Below are positions 8,985 to 17,314 of a stretch of DNA of 64,000 nt, piece by piece. The stretch is taken from the NCBI RefSeq assembly GCF_010731675.1, contig NZ_AP022584.1:1302001-1366000 (forward strand), read 5' to 3'. The stretch is from Mycobacterium marseillense (GTDB lineage Bacteria; Actinomycetota; Actinomycetes; Mycobacteriales; Mycobacteriaceae). The translations under genes were made by a program, and so were the position numbers. Each line of letters begins with the position of its first letter. Positions within the stretch are counted from its first letter, which is position 1. The notes under the pieces are model-generated. The model had not been told where the DNA came from, did no database searches, and saw only the letters and a list, made by a program, of their open reading frames with translations.

Positions 8985-10007
8985 ATGGTTTCTGCAGCAA
9001 CAGGCAGCCGACCGGTACAGCAGATTCTGGACCGCGAGGACGTGGGATTGCGCGTGCTAACACGCAGCGATATCGCCGACATTGCGATCAGTCCCACTGA
9101 GGTAATGGAACTGGTCAAGGGCGCTTATCTGCGAGTGGCCGAAGGTTCTTCCCGGGCGCCGGCAAAAATCATGATGCGCTCGCCGTACCGGGATTCGGCC
9201 GCCTATGCGATGCCCGGCTATGACGGCGGTTCACAAATCACGGCGTTTAAAGACTATTATATGCAAAACGACGACGGGAAAAAAGAATACATCACCATCA
9301 CGCTCTACGACGATAAAGCGGGTTTGCCAATAGCATTGATGGACTGCTTCCGAGTGACCGCGCTACGAACTGCCGCCAACACCGCGCTGATCGCGGGCGC
9401 ATGCGCACCGCCCGGGGCCCGCACCGCGCTGGTGACCGGTTCGGGCGCCCAAGGCCGATACACCTTCCCGTACCTGCTGACTGCTCTGCCGGACTTGGAT
9501 CGGCTCCTGCTGTTCGGCACCCATCCCGATGGCATCGCCGCCGTGCGCGCGCATGTCCGCGAGCAATACCCCGACCGAGACATCGAAATCGTCACCGACC
9601 CCGAGAAAGCCGCCAGCGAAGCCGACGTTCTAGTTGCCACCTCGGCTGGGCCGGCCACCGAGGTCAAGTTCCGCACCAGCTGGCTTAAGCCTGGGGCGCT
9701 GTTCGTCTCGGTCAACGGGACCGGCGTGCACTCGTCCTCGCTGCGCGACGCCGACTACGCCGTGGCGACGAGCGCGGGCCAACTGGCGGTCACGGGCACC
9801 CGCTTCGCCGACGAGAACGGCTCGTTACGCTTGGACACCGAGCTGCCCGACATCCTCGCCGGACAAGCACCGGGCAGGCGAGACAACGATGACCGGGTCT
9901 TCGTTTTCAACAGCGGCATGGCCATCACCGACATCCCTGTGGCGCACGAACTGGCCGCCCAAGCGATCGCTCGTGGACGCGGACAGGAAATCAAACTGTG
10001 GAGCTAG
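8985..10007 (+). CDS. ornithine cyclodeaminase/SbnB-like dehydrogenase
   Basis: A 340-residue member of the ornithine cyclodeaminase/mu-crystallin family. The Rossmann loop GSGAQG is at 152-157, and DCFRVTALRTAA near 120-131 forms the conserved substrate/NAD platform. Start is ATG 8985 after GAGAGGACGG. In staphylococci the homologue SbnB oxidatively hydrolyses the SbnA product, releasing L-2,3-diaminopropionate and 2-oxoglutarate. The pairing of a CysK2/SbnA-like gene with this family suggests the same two-step route. True ornithine cyclodeaminase or alanine-dehydrogenase activity is the alternative. It overlaps the next gene by 10 bp, so they are cotranscribed. Confidence 0.85.
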   Translation: MVSAATGSRPVQQILDREDVGLRVLTRSDIADIAISPTEVMELVKGAYLRVAEGSSRAPAKIMMRSPYRDSAAYAMPGYDGGSQITAFKDYYMQNDDGKKEYITITLYDDKAGLPIALMDCFRVTALRTAANTALIAGACAPPGARTALVTGSGAQGRYTFPYLLTALPDLDRLLLFGTHPDGIAAVRAHVREQYPDRDIEIVTDPEKAASEADVLVATSAGPATEVKFRTSWLKPGALFVSVNGTGVHSSSLRDADYAVATSAGQLAVTGTRFADENGSLRLDTELPDILAGQAPGRRDNDDRVFVFNSGMAITDIPVAHELAAQAIARGRGQEIKLWS

Positions 10008-11371
10008 CACAGACGCCGTTGTCGCTGCCGGCGGTAGAGCCGGAATGGTTCCGGGAAGTCATATCTGATCGTTCGTTGATAGCCGATATGGCTCATGCGC
10101 TCGGAGGCCCGTTTCACGTGCTGTTCGCGCCGCAGTTCGCCCGAAACCTGAAGGCGTTTAGCGATGTGCTCGACTCGGCGGGCGTGGAAGGGCAAGTATT
10201 TTTCGCCAAGAAAGCCAACAAGGCGGGGTGCTGGTTGCGCGTCTGCGCGCAGGTCGGCGCAGGTGTCGATGCAGCCAGCGCCCCGGAATTGGTTCATGCG
10301 CTTAGTTGCGGTGTGCGCGGTTCAGACATCGTGGTCACCGGGCCCGCCAAAAGCGAACATCTGCTCTGGCTAGCCGCCCGCCACGGTTGCTTGATCGCAG
10401 TGGACGCCCTCGACGAGCTCGACAGGGTTATCGCGCTGGCCCATCGCGGCGAGAGCGTCCGGATCATGTTGCGGGTGCTTCCAGAGGTGAACCCGCACAG
10501 CAGATTTGGTCTAAACCCCACCGAATTGGATGCCGCGCTACAACAATGCGCCCAGCAGCGGTCGCGTGTGTCAATGGAAGGATTCTCGTTTCACCTCAAC
10601 GGATACGAGGTCGCGCCACGTGCGCAGCTGGCGGCCCAGCTGGTTGATCGTGTCGTTGAGGCACGTGCGCAAGGGCTGGCGGCAACGTCCATTTCTATCG
10701 GCGGCGGATTCGCAGTGAGCTACCTCGACGCCGAGACGTGGGATCGGTTCTTGCGCGACAGCACCGAAAGCGACTTTCACGCCGGCAAAACGTTCACCCA
10801 CTTCTACCCCTATCATCAGGAGCCGACCGGGGCCGACATGTTGGCCGCAATCCTCTCCAGCGAGGACGCCGGCGGCCAAGGCACCGTCGGCGACCGATTC
10901 GCCACGACGGGAACCAAGCTCCTGCTCGAGCCCGGCCGCGCGTTGCTCAACGGGGCAGGATTCACCGTTTTTCCCGTGCAGGGATTCAAGCGGCGCGGCG
11001 ACTACGGGATCATCACCGTTCTCGGGCTGAGCATGAGCTTGTCGGAGCAGTGGAAATCCAGCGAGTTCCTCCCGGATCCGACGCTGTGGCCGCAAGAAAG
11101 CTCGGACGAGCTGCAGTCGACAGGCCCGGTCCGATGCTGCGTCGGCGGGGCTAGCTGCCTGGACTATGACATGCTGACCTGGCGAAAAGTGGAGCTACCG
11201 CGGCAGCCGCGTTATGGTGACCTGCTGATCTACCCCAACACCGCTGGCTACCAGATGGACAAGAACGAATCCGAGTTCCATGGACTCCCCTTGCCGCCGA
11301 AACTCGAGGTGACTTGCGACGACGAGGGCCGGTTTCGCTGGCGCCCCGACCAGAATGGCGATCGCTGGTGA
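9998..11371 (+). CDS. fold-III PLP amino acid decarboxylase (LysA/SbnH-like)
   Basis: A 457-residue alanine-racemase-fold decarboxylase. The PLP Lys72 lies in FAKKAN, a glycine loop GGGF follows near 235, EPGRAL near 311 binds substrate and PLP, and the C-terminal barrel carries CVGGASCLDYD and YPNTAGYQMDK. The family includes diaminopimelate, ornithine and carboxynorspermidine decarboxylases, and SbnH of staphyloferrin B synthesis. Substrate cannot be read from sequence. GTG 9998 overlaps the upstream gene, and the stop overlaps the MATE start (GTGA), so the four genes look translationally coupled. In context it probably decarboxylates a diaminopropionate-derived intermediate. Confidence 0.87.
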   Translation: MELAQTPLSLPAVEPEWFREVISDRSLIADMAHALGGPFHVLFAPQFARNLKAFSDVLDSAGVEGQVFFAKKANKAGCWLRVCAQVGAGVDAASAPELVHALSCGVRGSDIVVTGPAKSEHLLWLAARHGCLIAVDALDELDRVIALAHRGESVRIMLRVLPEVNPHSRFGLNPTELDAALQQCAQQRSRVSMEGFSFHLNGYEVAPRAQLAAQLVDRVVEARAQGLAATSISIGGGFAVSYLDAETWDRFLRDSTESDFHAGKTFTHFYPYHQEPTGADMLAAILSSEDAGGQGTVGDRFATTGTKLLLEPGRALLNGAGFTVFPVQGFKRRGDYGIITVLGLSMSLSEQWKSSEFLPDPTLWPQESSDELQSTGPVRCCVGGASCLDYDMLTWRKVELPRQPRYGDLLIYPNTAGYQMDKNESEFHGLPLPPKLEVTCDDEGRFRWRPDQNGDRW

Positions 11372-12777
11372 GCCGGGCGCCCGTGGGTGAAAACCGCCGG
11401 GTGCGGCTTGCTCCCCTGATGCGCACCGGCCGGCAGCTCACCGCTTTGGCCGCACCCATCGCGGGTGTGCAATTCGCCCAAGTTGCGTTGACCACCACCG
11501 ATTTGGCCATGATGGGCCTCATCGGAGTGCAAGCCATCGCCGCCGGTGGGCTTGCCGCGATCCTGTACAACCTGATGCGCACCATGTGCGTCGGTGTAGT
11601 CACCGCGGTGGGAAATCTGGTCGCCACTGCAGCCGCTCAAGGGGAGGCACGTTCCGGAAGCGACCGCCCAGACACCAAGGCGCACACGGAGATCCGCCAG
11701 ATCAACCGATCCGCCTTCTTGGTGGCCACCATGACGGCTGTCCTTCTCGGCGCCGCACTGATCGCCTTGGGCTATGTATTGCCCGTCTTCGGGGTGGACA
11801 AAGACGTGCTGGCCCTCGCGCGACCCATGATGATTGCCTTAGCTCCAGGGCTTGTCCCGATGGTGTGGCTGAATGTGTTGCGGCAGTTCTCCGTTGGTAT
11901 GCGCCGCCCCGGTCCCCTGTTGGCGGTCAGCATCGCCTCCATCGCACTGAACGCGGCGCTGGACTTGGTGTTCATCTACGGACTGCTGGGCCTCCCCCGG
12001 CTGGGCTTGGCAGGCATCGGACTGGCAACGACGCTGGTGCAGGTACTCACCGTTGCGGCCTTCTATTTCATCCTGCGCCGTGACAATCACCTCGCCCCGC
12101 TGCTGTCGATCGACGGCTGGAATGCCGACGCTGAAATGGCCCGCCACATCCTGCGGTTGGGAGTCCCTATTTCATTGACGTACGGCTCGGAGGCGGGGAT
12201 CACGTCGCTGGCCGCCGTGGTGATGGGAACCTTCGGCCCCATCGTGTTGGCTGCGCACAATGTGGTGACTCAGCTGACCCGCATCGCCTTCCAAATCAGC
12301 ATCGGCTTATCACACGGATCATCCATCCTCATCAGCCGTGCGACCGGCAAAGGTGATAAAGGGCAGGCCGAGCAGATAGCGGTCGTCGCGCTTCTCCTGG
12401 GGGTAATTAGCACGGTGACACTCGGACTGCTCTACGTGGTAGCCCCCTACTGGGTTTTACGGCCATTTTTAGACCCCGCCGATTCGGCCACTATTGTGAT
12501 CGCCAAATTCTTCCTCTTCTTCGCGATAATCCAGCAAATCGTGGACTTCACCCAAAACATCGCCGTGGGACTCCTGCGGGGCATCGGCAACACCAAAGCC
12601 GGCTTGCGAGCAACCACGATCGGGTACTGGTTGGTTGGCCTGCCCGCTATGTTGCTCCTGACATTCCCGGCGCAATTGCATGGGGCCGGAGTGTGGATCG
12701 GGCTCAGCACCGGCTTCGCCGCGACGGCGGCGCTGCTGCTGCGACGGTTCCGCAAGGATCTGCCTCAAGCAGTCTGA
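11368..12777 (+). CDS. MATE-family efflux transporter
   Basis: A 469-residue polytopic membrane protein with the two-bundle, roughly 12-helix pattern of MATE exporters. Examples are the N-terminal LAAPIAGVQFAQVALTTTDL, the repeated LRLGVPISLTYGSE helix that starts the second half, and LLRGIGNTKAG near the end. The start is placed at GTG 11368 because it overlaps the decarboxylase stop (GTGA); the frame is open to 11314. MATE proteins export cationic drugs and, in some siderophore loci, the finished molecule. The coupled enzymes suggest that the product made here is the cargo. Confidence 0.88.
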   Translation: MSRAPVGENRRVRLAPLMRTGRQLTALAAPIAGVQFAQVALTTTDLAMMGLIGVQAIAAGGLAAILYNLMRTMCVGVVTAVGNLVATAAAQGEARSGSDRPDTKAHTEIRQINRSAFLVATMTAVLLGAALIALGYVLPVFGVDKDVLALARPMMIALAPGLVPMVWLNVLRQFSVGMRRPGPLLAVSIASIALNAALDLVFIYGLLGLPRLGLAGIGLATTLVQVLTVAAFYFILRRDNHLAPLLSIDGWNADAEMARHILRLGVPISLTYGSEAGITSLAAVVMGTFGPIVLAAHNVVTQLTRIAFQISIGLSHGSSILISRATGKGDKGQAEQIAVVALLLGVISTVTLGLLYVVAPYWVLRPFLDPADSATIVIAKFFLFFAIIQQIVDFTQNIAVGLLRGIGNTKAGLRATTIGYWLVGLPAMLLLTFPAQLHGAGVWIGLSTGFAATAALLLRRFRKDLPQAV

Positions 12778-12804
12778 CCGGCGTCTGCGTTTTGATAGCG
12801 GGAG

Positions 12805-14076
12805 TTGACGTATAGGGTGCGGTCAGTGGGTTTTGTGGCGCGGTTTCGCGGGTTCGACACGGCCAGCCGGATTCTGCTGATCAATCAGTTCGGCATCAAC
12901 GTCGGTTTCTACATGCTGATGCCCTATCTGGCCGGCTACCTGGCCGGCCCGCTCGCGCTGGCGGCGTGGGCTGTCGGGCTGGTCCTGGGTACCAGGGATT
13001 TCTCTGAGCTCGGCATGTTCATCGTGGGAGGCACCCTTGCCGATCGGCTGGGCTACAAGTGGCTGATCGTGGCCGGATGTCTACTGCGCACCGGTGGGTT
13101 CGCACTACTGGTGACGGGCCAGTCCTTGCCCGTCGTGTCGATCGCCGCCGCAGCCACCGGTTTCGCCGGTGCATTGTTCAACCCAGCGATCCGCGCGTAT
13201 CTGGCCGCCGACGTCGGCGTCCGCCGTGTCGAGGCGTTCGCGATGTTCAACATTTTCAATCACGCCGGCATCTTGCTTGGCCCAATTGTTGGACTTGCCC
13301 TGATGGCCATGGACTTTCGGGTCGCCGCGGCCGGCGCGGCAGTCGTCTTCGCCGTGCTCACAGTCGTGCAACTACTGGCGTTGCCTCGCTGCCGCGCCGA
13401 CCCAGCGCCGGAGAAGACCTCGATACTGCAAGATTGGCGGGTCGTCGTCGCTAACCGCTCTTTCCTGTTGTTCGCCGCGGCGATGACCGGTTCCTATGTG
13501 CTCTCGTTTCAGATCAATCTCGCACTGCCGTTGCAGGCGTCGATGCTGGCGCCAGGATCTCATTCATTACTAGTCGCAGCACTTTTCGCCGTTTCAGGGC
13601 TCACCGCGGTTGGTGGACAATTACGCATCACCCGCTGGTTCGCCGAGAGGTGGGGAACCAGACGCAGTTTGGCCGTGGGCCTGACCATAATGGCAGCGTC
13701 GTTCCTGCCGTTGATCGTCGTCCCAGACCGCGAACGCTTCGGTGCTCTTCCGGCGATCGCGGCGCTTCTGATGTCTGCGGGCCTGCTGGCCATCGGCTCG
13801 GCCGCCGTCTTCCCGTTCGAGATGGACATTGTGGTCTCGCTGGGCGGCCGACTGGTCGCCACCCATTACGGCTTGTACAACACCATCATCGGGGCCGGAA
13901 TCCTCGTCGGTAATTTGGCCACGGGCGCGGTCATGGGTTCCGCACGACAAATGGGCCTGGGCGAACTGGCATGGGCAGGAATGGTTCTCGTCGGAATCGT
14001 CGCCGCTGTGGCCTTACACCGCCTGGACCGGACCCACCGCCTGCAGCCCGCCCACTCTGACGTTTTGCCCACCTGA
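12805..14076 (+). CDS. MFS transporter, Rv0849-like
   Basis: A 423-residue major facilitator with about twelve helices. The loop-2/3 signature GTLADRLGYKWL (about 74-85) and its repeat RWFAERWGTRRS in the second half are typical. The M. tuberculosis counterpart is the MFS gene that follows cysK2 in the RicR-controlled operon. Here the three enzyme and exporter genes lie between the two. TTG 12805 follows CGGGAG; GTG 12817 is an equally possible start. Transport direction and cargo are not shown by sequence; export or re-uptake of a metal-binding metabolite fits the locus. Confidence 0.87.
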   Translation: MTYRVRSVGFVARFRGFDTASRILLINQFGINVGFYMLMPYLAGYLAGPLALAAWAVGLVLGTRDFSELGMFIVGGTLADRLGYKWLIVAGCLLRTGGFALLVTGQSLPVVSIAAAATGFAGALFNPAIRAYLAADVGVRRVEAFAMFNIFNHAGILLGPIVGLALMAMDFRVAAAGAAVVFAVLTVVQLLALPRCRADPAPEKTSILQDWRVVVANRSFLLFAAAMTGSYVLSFQINLALPLQASMLAPGSHSLLVAALFAVSGLTAVGGQLRITRWFAERWGTRRSLAVGLTIMAASFLPLIVVPDRERFGALPAIAALLMSAGLLAIGSAAVFPFEMDIVVSLGGRLVATHYGLYNTIIGAGILVGNLATGAVMGSARQMGLGELAWAGMVLVGIVAAVALHRLDRTHRLQPAHSDVLPT

Positions 14077-14099
14077 GCGGCCGGCTGTTGGTGGGCCGC
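14077..14099 (+). terminator. possible hairpin terminator after the MFS gene
   Basis: GCGGCC and GGCCGC arms separated by 11 nt begin directly after the stop codon. There is no U-tract, which is common in mycobacteria, so it is only a candidate end of the lpqS operon. Confidence 0.4.
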
Positions 14100-14476
14100 A
14101 GCACGGTTCGGCGCCTACATACAGTCAGGGCGATGCGTAAGCGATCATGTCCCCCACGCGATCCTTACCTCCAGCGAGGCCACACCAGCTCAAGTCGGTG
14201 CGTTGGCACCCCGACGAAAGCGGCGGTGATGGCTACCCGACCTCCCGGGGCACCCACAGCGGAAGCTTTCCGGCTTAGACGATATGCATTGGCGGGCCGG
14301 CGAAGGCGAACGACGGGCACTGATCATGGCTCACCACCTCGCAGTGCCAATCCGGCACGAGATCGGAACTGACTGGGGCCTATCGGGAACACCAGGGGCG
14401 GCCCGTGGCGGGTCACACGGCCCGCGCGCAGACCTAATGACGGCGCGCCTTTATACCTGGCGCGTGAAGCCGTGGA
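14100..14476. other. intergenic stretch downstream of the lpqS operon
   Basis: I find no gene with a credible ribosome site or codon pattern. The stretch ends at the copper-box promoter of the small secreted-peptide gene. Confidence 0.4.
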
Positions 14477-14487
14477 TTGACCGGAGG

Positions 14488-14502
14488 TACCCTACGGGGG
14501 TG
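14488..14502 (+). promoter_or_regulatory. third RicR-type box (one mismatch)
   Basis: TACCC-TACGG-GGGTG matches the TACCC-N5-GGGTA box except for its last base. A -35-like TTGACC (14477-14482) precedes it, and a weak -10-like TAGATC (14506-14511) follows with the same 23-bp offset seen between TTGACA and TATATT at copZ. It lies 145 bp upstream of the GTG of the interrupted small peptide gene. Copper control of that gene is inferred from the box alone. Confidence 0.6.
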
Positions 14503-14750
14503 GTGTAGATCACACCGAGAGACGTCTATCCGATGCCACTGTATCCGCTGGCTACAGATGATGGCCTGCGTATAGCTCGACGGCCTGCGGGTCGCATCGA
14601 GTCGCAGATGCGATGACAAATCACCGGTAGATGAGGGGTAACCCAGGTGATCATCAGGATACTGGTTAGCGCTGCAATCGCTGTCGCCTCCGTCGGACAA
14701 GCCCCACCGACCAGTGCTGACCCGAATCCGTTCGGCACACTCAGCTGTAG

Positions 14751-14754
14751 CTGT
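14751..14754. repeat. IS21 target-site duplication, left copy (CTGT)
   Basis: CTGT immediately before the IS end is repeated at 17164-17167 immediately after the other end. IS21-family elements typically duplicate 4-8 bp. Confidence 0.7.
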
Positions 14755-14818
14755 TGACCGCGCTCACTGAAATTCCCCACTGATGCTCATCGAAATTCCC
14801 CACCCGTGTGGCTCCGCC

Positions 14819-14891
14819 GAGAAGGGCGGGCCTCCTTCGAAGCTTCTGGTGTCTGACGCCAGTTGCTCCATCGAAGGAGGCCCGCTTTCTC
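14819..14891 (+). promoter_or_regulatory. RNA hairpin that would hide the istA ribosome site
   Basis: The arm 14819-14840 is complementary to 14871-14891 (21 pairs, one bulge). The right arm contains the istA Shine-Dalgarno AAGGAGG (14874-14880) and ends one base before ATG 14892. Any transcript entering from outside the IS would fold and mask the start. Similar stem protection is known for other IS families, such as IS10 and IS200. Confidence 0.65.
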
Positions 14892-16253
14892 ATGCTCACA
14901 TGGGAGGACGATGTGGAAGTACATGCCCTACGCAAACGTGGTTGGACGATCTCGGCGATCGCCCGCCACACCGGCTTTGACCGTAAGACGGTCCGCAAGT
15001 ACCTGGCCGGCGACGGCAAGCCCGGGGTGCGGGCCCGGCCCGACCCGGATCCGTTCGAGCCGTTCGTCGACTACGTCACCGCGCGGCTGACCGAGGACCC
15101 GCACCTGTGGGCCCGCACCCTCTACGACGAACTCGAGAACCTTGGGTTCGCCCTGTCGTATCAGAGCCTGACCCGCAACATCCGAACCCGCGATCTGCGG
15201 CCGGTGTGTGAGGCGTGCCGGACCGCCACGCAGCGCCCAAACGCGGTTATCCCACATGCACCGGGTGATGAAACCCAATGGGATTGGCTGGAATTGCCCG
15301 ACCCACCGCAATCGTGGGGCTGGGGCAAGACTGCGCACCTGCTGGTCGGCTCGCTGTCGCACTCGGGCAAGTGGCGCGGTTATTTGGCGCCGAGCGAGGA
15401 CCAGCCGCATCTGGTCGCCGGCCTGGACCGCGTGACCCGCGGCCTGGGAGGTTGTACCCGGGTGTGGCGCTTCGACCGGATGGCCACGGTCTGCGACCCC
15501 GGTAGCGGCCGGGTGACCGCCTCCTTCACCGGGGTGGCCAAGCACTATGGCGTGTCGGTGGCGATCTGCCCGCCCCGGCGCGGCAACCGCAAGGGCGTGG
15601 TGGAAAAGGTCAATCACACCGCTGCGCAACGCTGGTGGCGCACCCTGGCCGACGAGGTGACCGTCGAGGCGGCGCAAGCGAGCCTGGATCGCTTCGCCCG
15701 GGTCCGCGGCGATACCCGGCTGCGGGCCACCGCTGATGGCCGCTCCTCGGTCGCCGTGGTGGCCGAAACGGAGCCACTACAACCGGTGGCGGCGCAGGCG
15801 TATCCGGTGATCGTGGCCGAGGCACGCACCGCCTCGCGCCAAGCGATGGTGTCCTACCGCGGTAACCGCTACTCGGTGCCCCCGGAGTTGGCCGCCGCCA
15901 ACGTGGTGGTGTCTCATCCCGTCGGCGGGCAGTTCTGCGACATCGCCACCATGAGCGGGATCGTGATCGCCCGACACCGACTGGCCGCCGACGGGCTCGG
16001 AGTGATGGTGCGTGACAGCGGCCATGTCATCGCCCTGGACGCCGTGGCAATGGCCACCGCGACCACCGGGCGCCCGCACCGCCGCAAGGAAGGCATCCCA
16101 CCCGGACCGGCTGCCAAAGCCGCTGCCGCGCAACTGCTTGCACTCAAGCAGCCATCCACCACCGCAATTGAAACGTCGACTCCGTCAACCGATTCCACCG
16201 TCATCGATCTTTCCGCCTACGAGCGGGCCGCCCAGAACAGGACCATCCAATGA
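14892..16253 (+). CDS. istA: IstA transposase (IS21 family)
   Basis: A 453-residue DDE transposase. The N-terminal helix-turn-helix is WTISAIARHTGFDRKTVRKYL (about 17-37). The catalytic core begins with GDETQWDWLEL (first Asp) and ends with GNRKGVVEKVNHTAAQRWW (Glu). The C-terminal beta-barrel contains YRGNRYSVPPEL. ATG 14892 is chosen over the longer open frame because AAGGAGG lies 11 nt upstream. It acts with IstB to insert the element. The stop overlaps the istB start. Confidence 0.93.
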   Translation: MLTWEDDVEVHALRKRGWTISAIARHTGFDRKTVRKYLAGDGKPGVRARPDPDPFEPFVDYVTARLTEDPHLWARTLYDELENLGFALSYQSLTRNIRTRDLRPVCEACRTATQRPNAVIPHAPGDETQWDWLELPDPPQSWGWGKTAHLLVGSLSHSGKWRGYLAPSEDQPHLVAGLDRVTRGLGGCTRVWRFDRMATVCDPGSGRVTASFTGVAKHYGVSVAICPPRRGNRKGVVEKVNHTAAQRWWRTLADEVTVEAAQASLDRFARVRGDTRLRATADGRSSVAVVAETEPLQPVAAQAYPVIVAEARTASRQAMVSYRGNRYSVPPELAAANVVVSHPVGGQFCDIATMSGIVIARHRLAADGLGVMVRDSGHVIALDAVAMATATTGRPHRRKEGIPPGPAAKAAAAQLLALKQPSTTAIETSTPSTDSTVIDLSAYERAAQNRTIQ

Positions 16254-17101
16254 CCCCCACCCCGCGCACCGGAAAGCCCACCACCACGACCGAGGAATCG
16301 CCGTCGGCGGCGGCGAGCCGCTATCAGCAGTTGCGTTCGCATCTGGCCGAGCTCAAACTGGCCGCGGCCGCCGAAGCCCTACCGGCGGTGCTCGACCAGG
16401 CCACCGCTGAGGGGCTGTCGCTGACCGTTGCCTTGGAGCGGCTGCTGGCCGTCGAGGTCGAGGCTTCCACCGCCCGCCGACTGGCCGGGCGGCTGCGGTT
16501 CGCCTGCATACCCACCCCGGCCACCCTGGCCGATTTCGATGTCGATGCCGCCGCCGGGATCGACCGCAAGCTGATCGACGAGCTGGGCACCTGCCGCTAC
16601 CTGGAATCGGCGACCAACATCCTGCTCATCGGCCCGCCCGGGACCGGCAAGACGCACCTATCCGTCGGGTTGGCAAGGGCCGCAGCCCATGCCGGATACC
16701 GGACGTACTTCACCACCGCCGCCGATCTGGCCGCCCGCTGCCACCGCGCCGCGATCGAGGGACGCTGGGCCACCACCATGCGCTTCTTCGCCGGCCCGAC
16801 CCTTCTGGTGATCGATGAACTCGGCTACCTTCCGTTGCCCGCCGAAGCCGCTTCGGCATTGTTTCAGGTTGTCTCCCAACGCTATTTGAAGACCAGCATC
16901 GTGATCACCACCAACCGCGGGGTGGGTGCATGGGGTGACATCCTCGGCGACACCACCGTGGCCGCCGCCATGCTCGACCGCCTACTGCACCGCTCCGTGG
17001 TCATCAACCTCGACGGCGAGTCCTACCGCCTCCGCGACCACCACGCCGCCGCGGAAACCCTGCGCCGAACCACCACCGGCACCCGCCAACAACTACACTG
17101 A
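16250..17101 (+). CDS. istB: IstB AAA+ helper ATPase of IS21 element
   Basis: A 283-residue DnaC-like AAA+ protein. Walker A is GPPGTGKTHL (about 127-136) and Walker B is LLVIDELGYL (about 184-193), followed by a sensor in ITTNRG. IstB oligomers assemble on target DNA and stimulate IstA. ATG overlaps the istA stop by four bases, giving coupled translation. Confidence 0.93.
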   Translation: MTPTPRTGKPTTTTEESPSAAASRYQQLRSHLAELKLAAAAEALPAVLDQATAEGLSLTVALERLLAVEVEASTARRLAGRLRFACIPTPATLADFDVDAAAGIDRKLIDELGTCRYLESATNILLIGPPGTGKTHLSVGLARAAAHAGYRTYFTTAADLAARCHRAAIEGRWATTMRFFAGPTLLVIDELGYLPLPAEAASALFQVVSQRYLKTSIVITTNRGVGAWGDILGDTTVAAAMLDRLLHRSVVINLDGESYRLRDHHAAAETLRRTTTGTRQQLH

Positions 17102-17163
17102 CCGCTGCTCACAGGTGAGGATTTTCGGCGAGCACAGCCGGGGATTTTCGATGAGCGCCGTCA

Positions 17164-17167
17164 CTGT
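17164..17167. repeat. IS21 target-site duplication, right copy (CTGT)
   Basis: Matches 14751-14754. The downstream codon CGA 17168 restores the frame of the interrupted peptide gene. Confidence 0.7.
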
Positions 17168-17248
17168 CGAGACACTGCTCCTCCGGGCAGCCCAGCCCTA
17201 GGGGAAGAGACAGACCGCGGAGTGCAAGACGGTATGTCTGCCTGGTTG

Positions 17249-17311
17249 CCAGGACATCGCGCCGAGCCAGTGAAATGAGCCCAGGACATCGCGTCAAGCC
17301 AATGAAATAAG
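17249..17311. repeat. imperfect 32-bp tandem duplication
   Basis: CCAGGACATCGCG followed by a GTGAAATGAG-like segment (17249-17279) is repeated with a few changes at 17281-17311. The first copy contains the stop codon of the restored peptide gene. It looks like a local replication duplication. Confidence 0.55.
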
Positions 17312-17314
17312 CGC

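Larger units (their letters stand above)
14755..17163 (+). mobile_element. IS21-family insertion sequence, complete
   Basis: A 2409-bp element with istA and istB in ATGA overlap. Ends begin TGAC-C/G-GCGCTCA and are inverted. Each end carries two tandem 19-bp sites of the form GCTCAtcGAAAwTCCcCa spaced 23 bp apart (left 14762 and 14785; right 17115 and 17138, inverted), the multiple-terminal-repeat layout of IS21. CTGT flanks both ends. Both genes look intact, so the copy is probably active. Confidence 0.92.
14647..17278 (+). pseudogene. small secreted Cys peptide gene split by an IS21 element
   Basis: GTG 14647, after GAGGGG, opens a frame encoding a signal peptide (about 24 residues) and the mature start SADPNPFGTLSCSC. 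The frame stops at TGA 14755, whose bases are the first three of the IS. If the IS (14755-17163) and one CTGT target copy are removed, the frame continues from 17168 to TGA 17278. The restored product is 72 residues, with a hydrophilic tail containing RDTAPPGSPAL and GMSAWLPGHR. The exact duplication and preserved frame argue for a recent knockout of a real gene. The mature part would be a short, exported protein with a CSC motif; function unknown. The ADPNPFxxLSCSC start resembles small exported mycobacterial proteins as I recall them. Confidence 0.75.
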
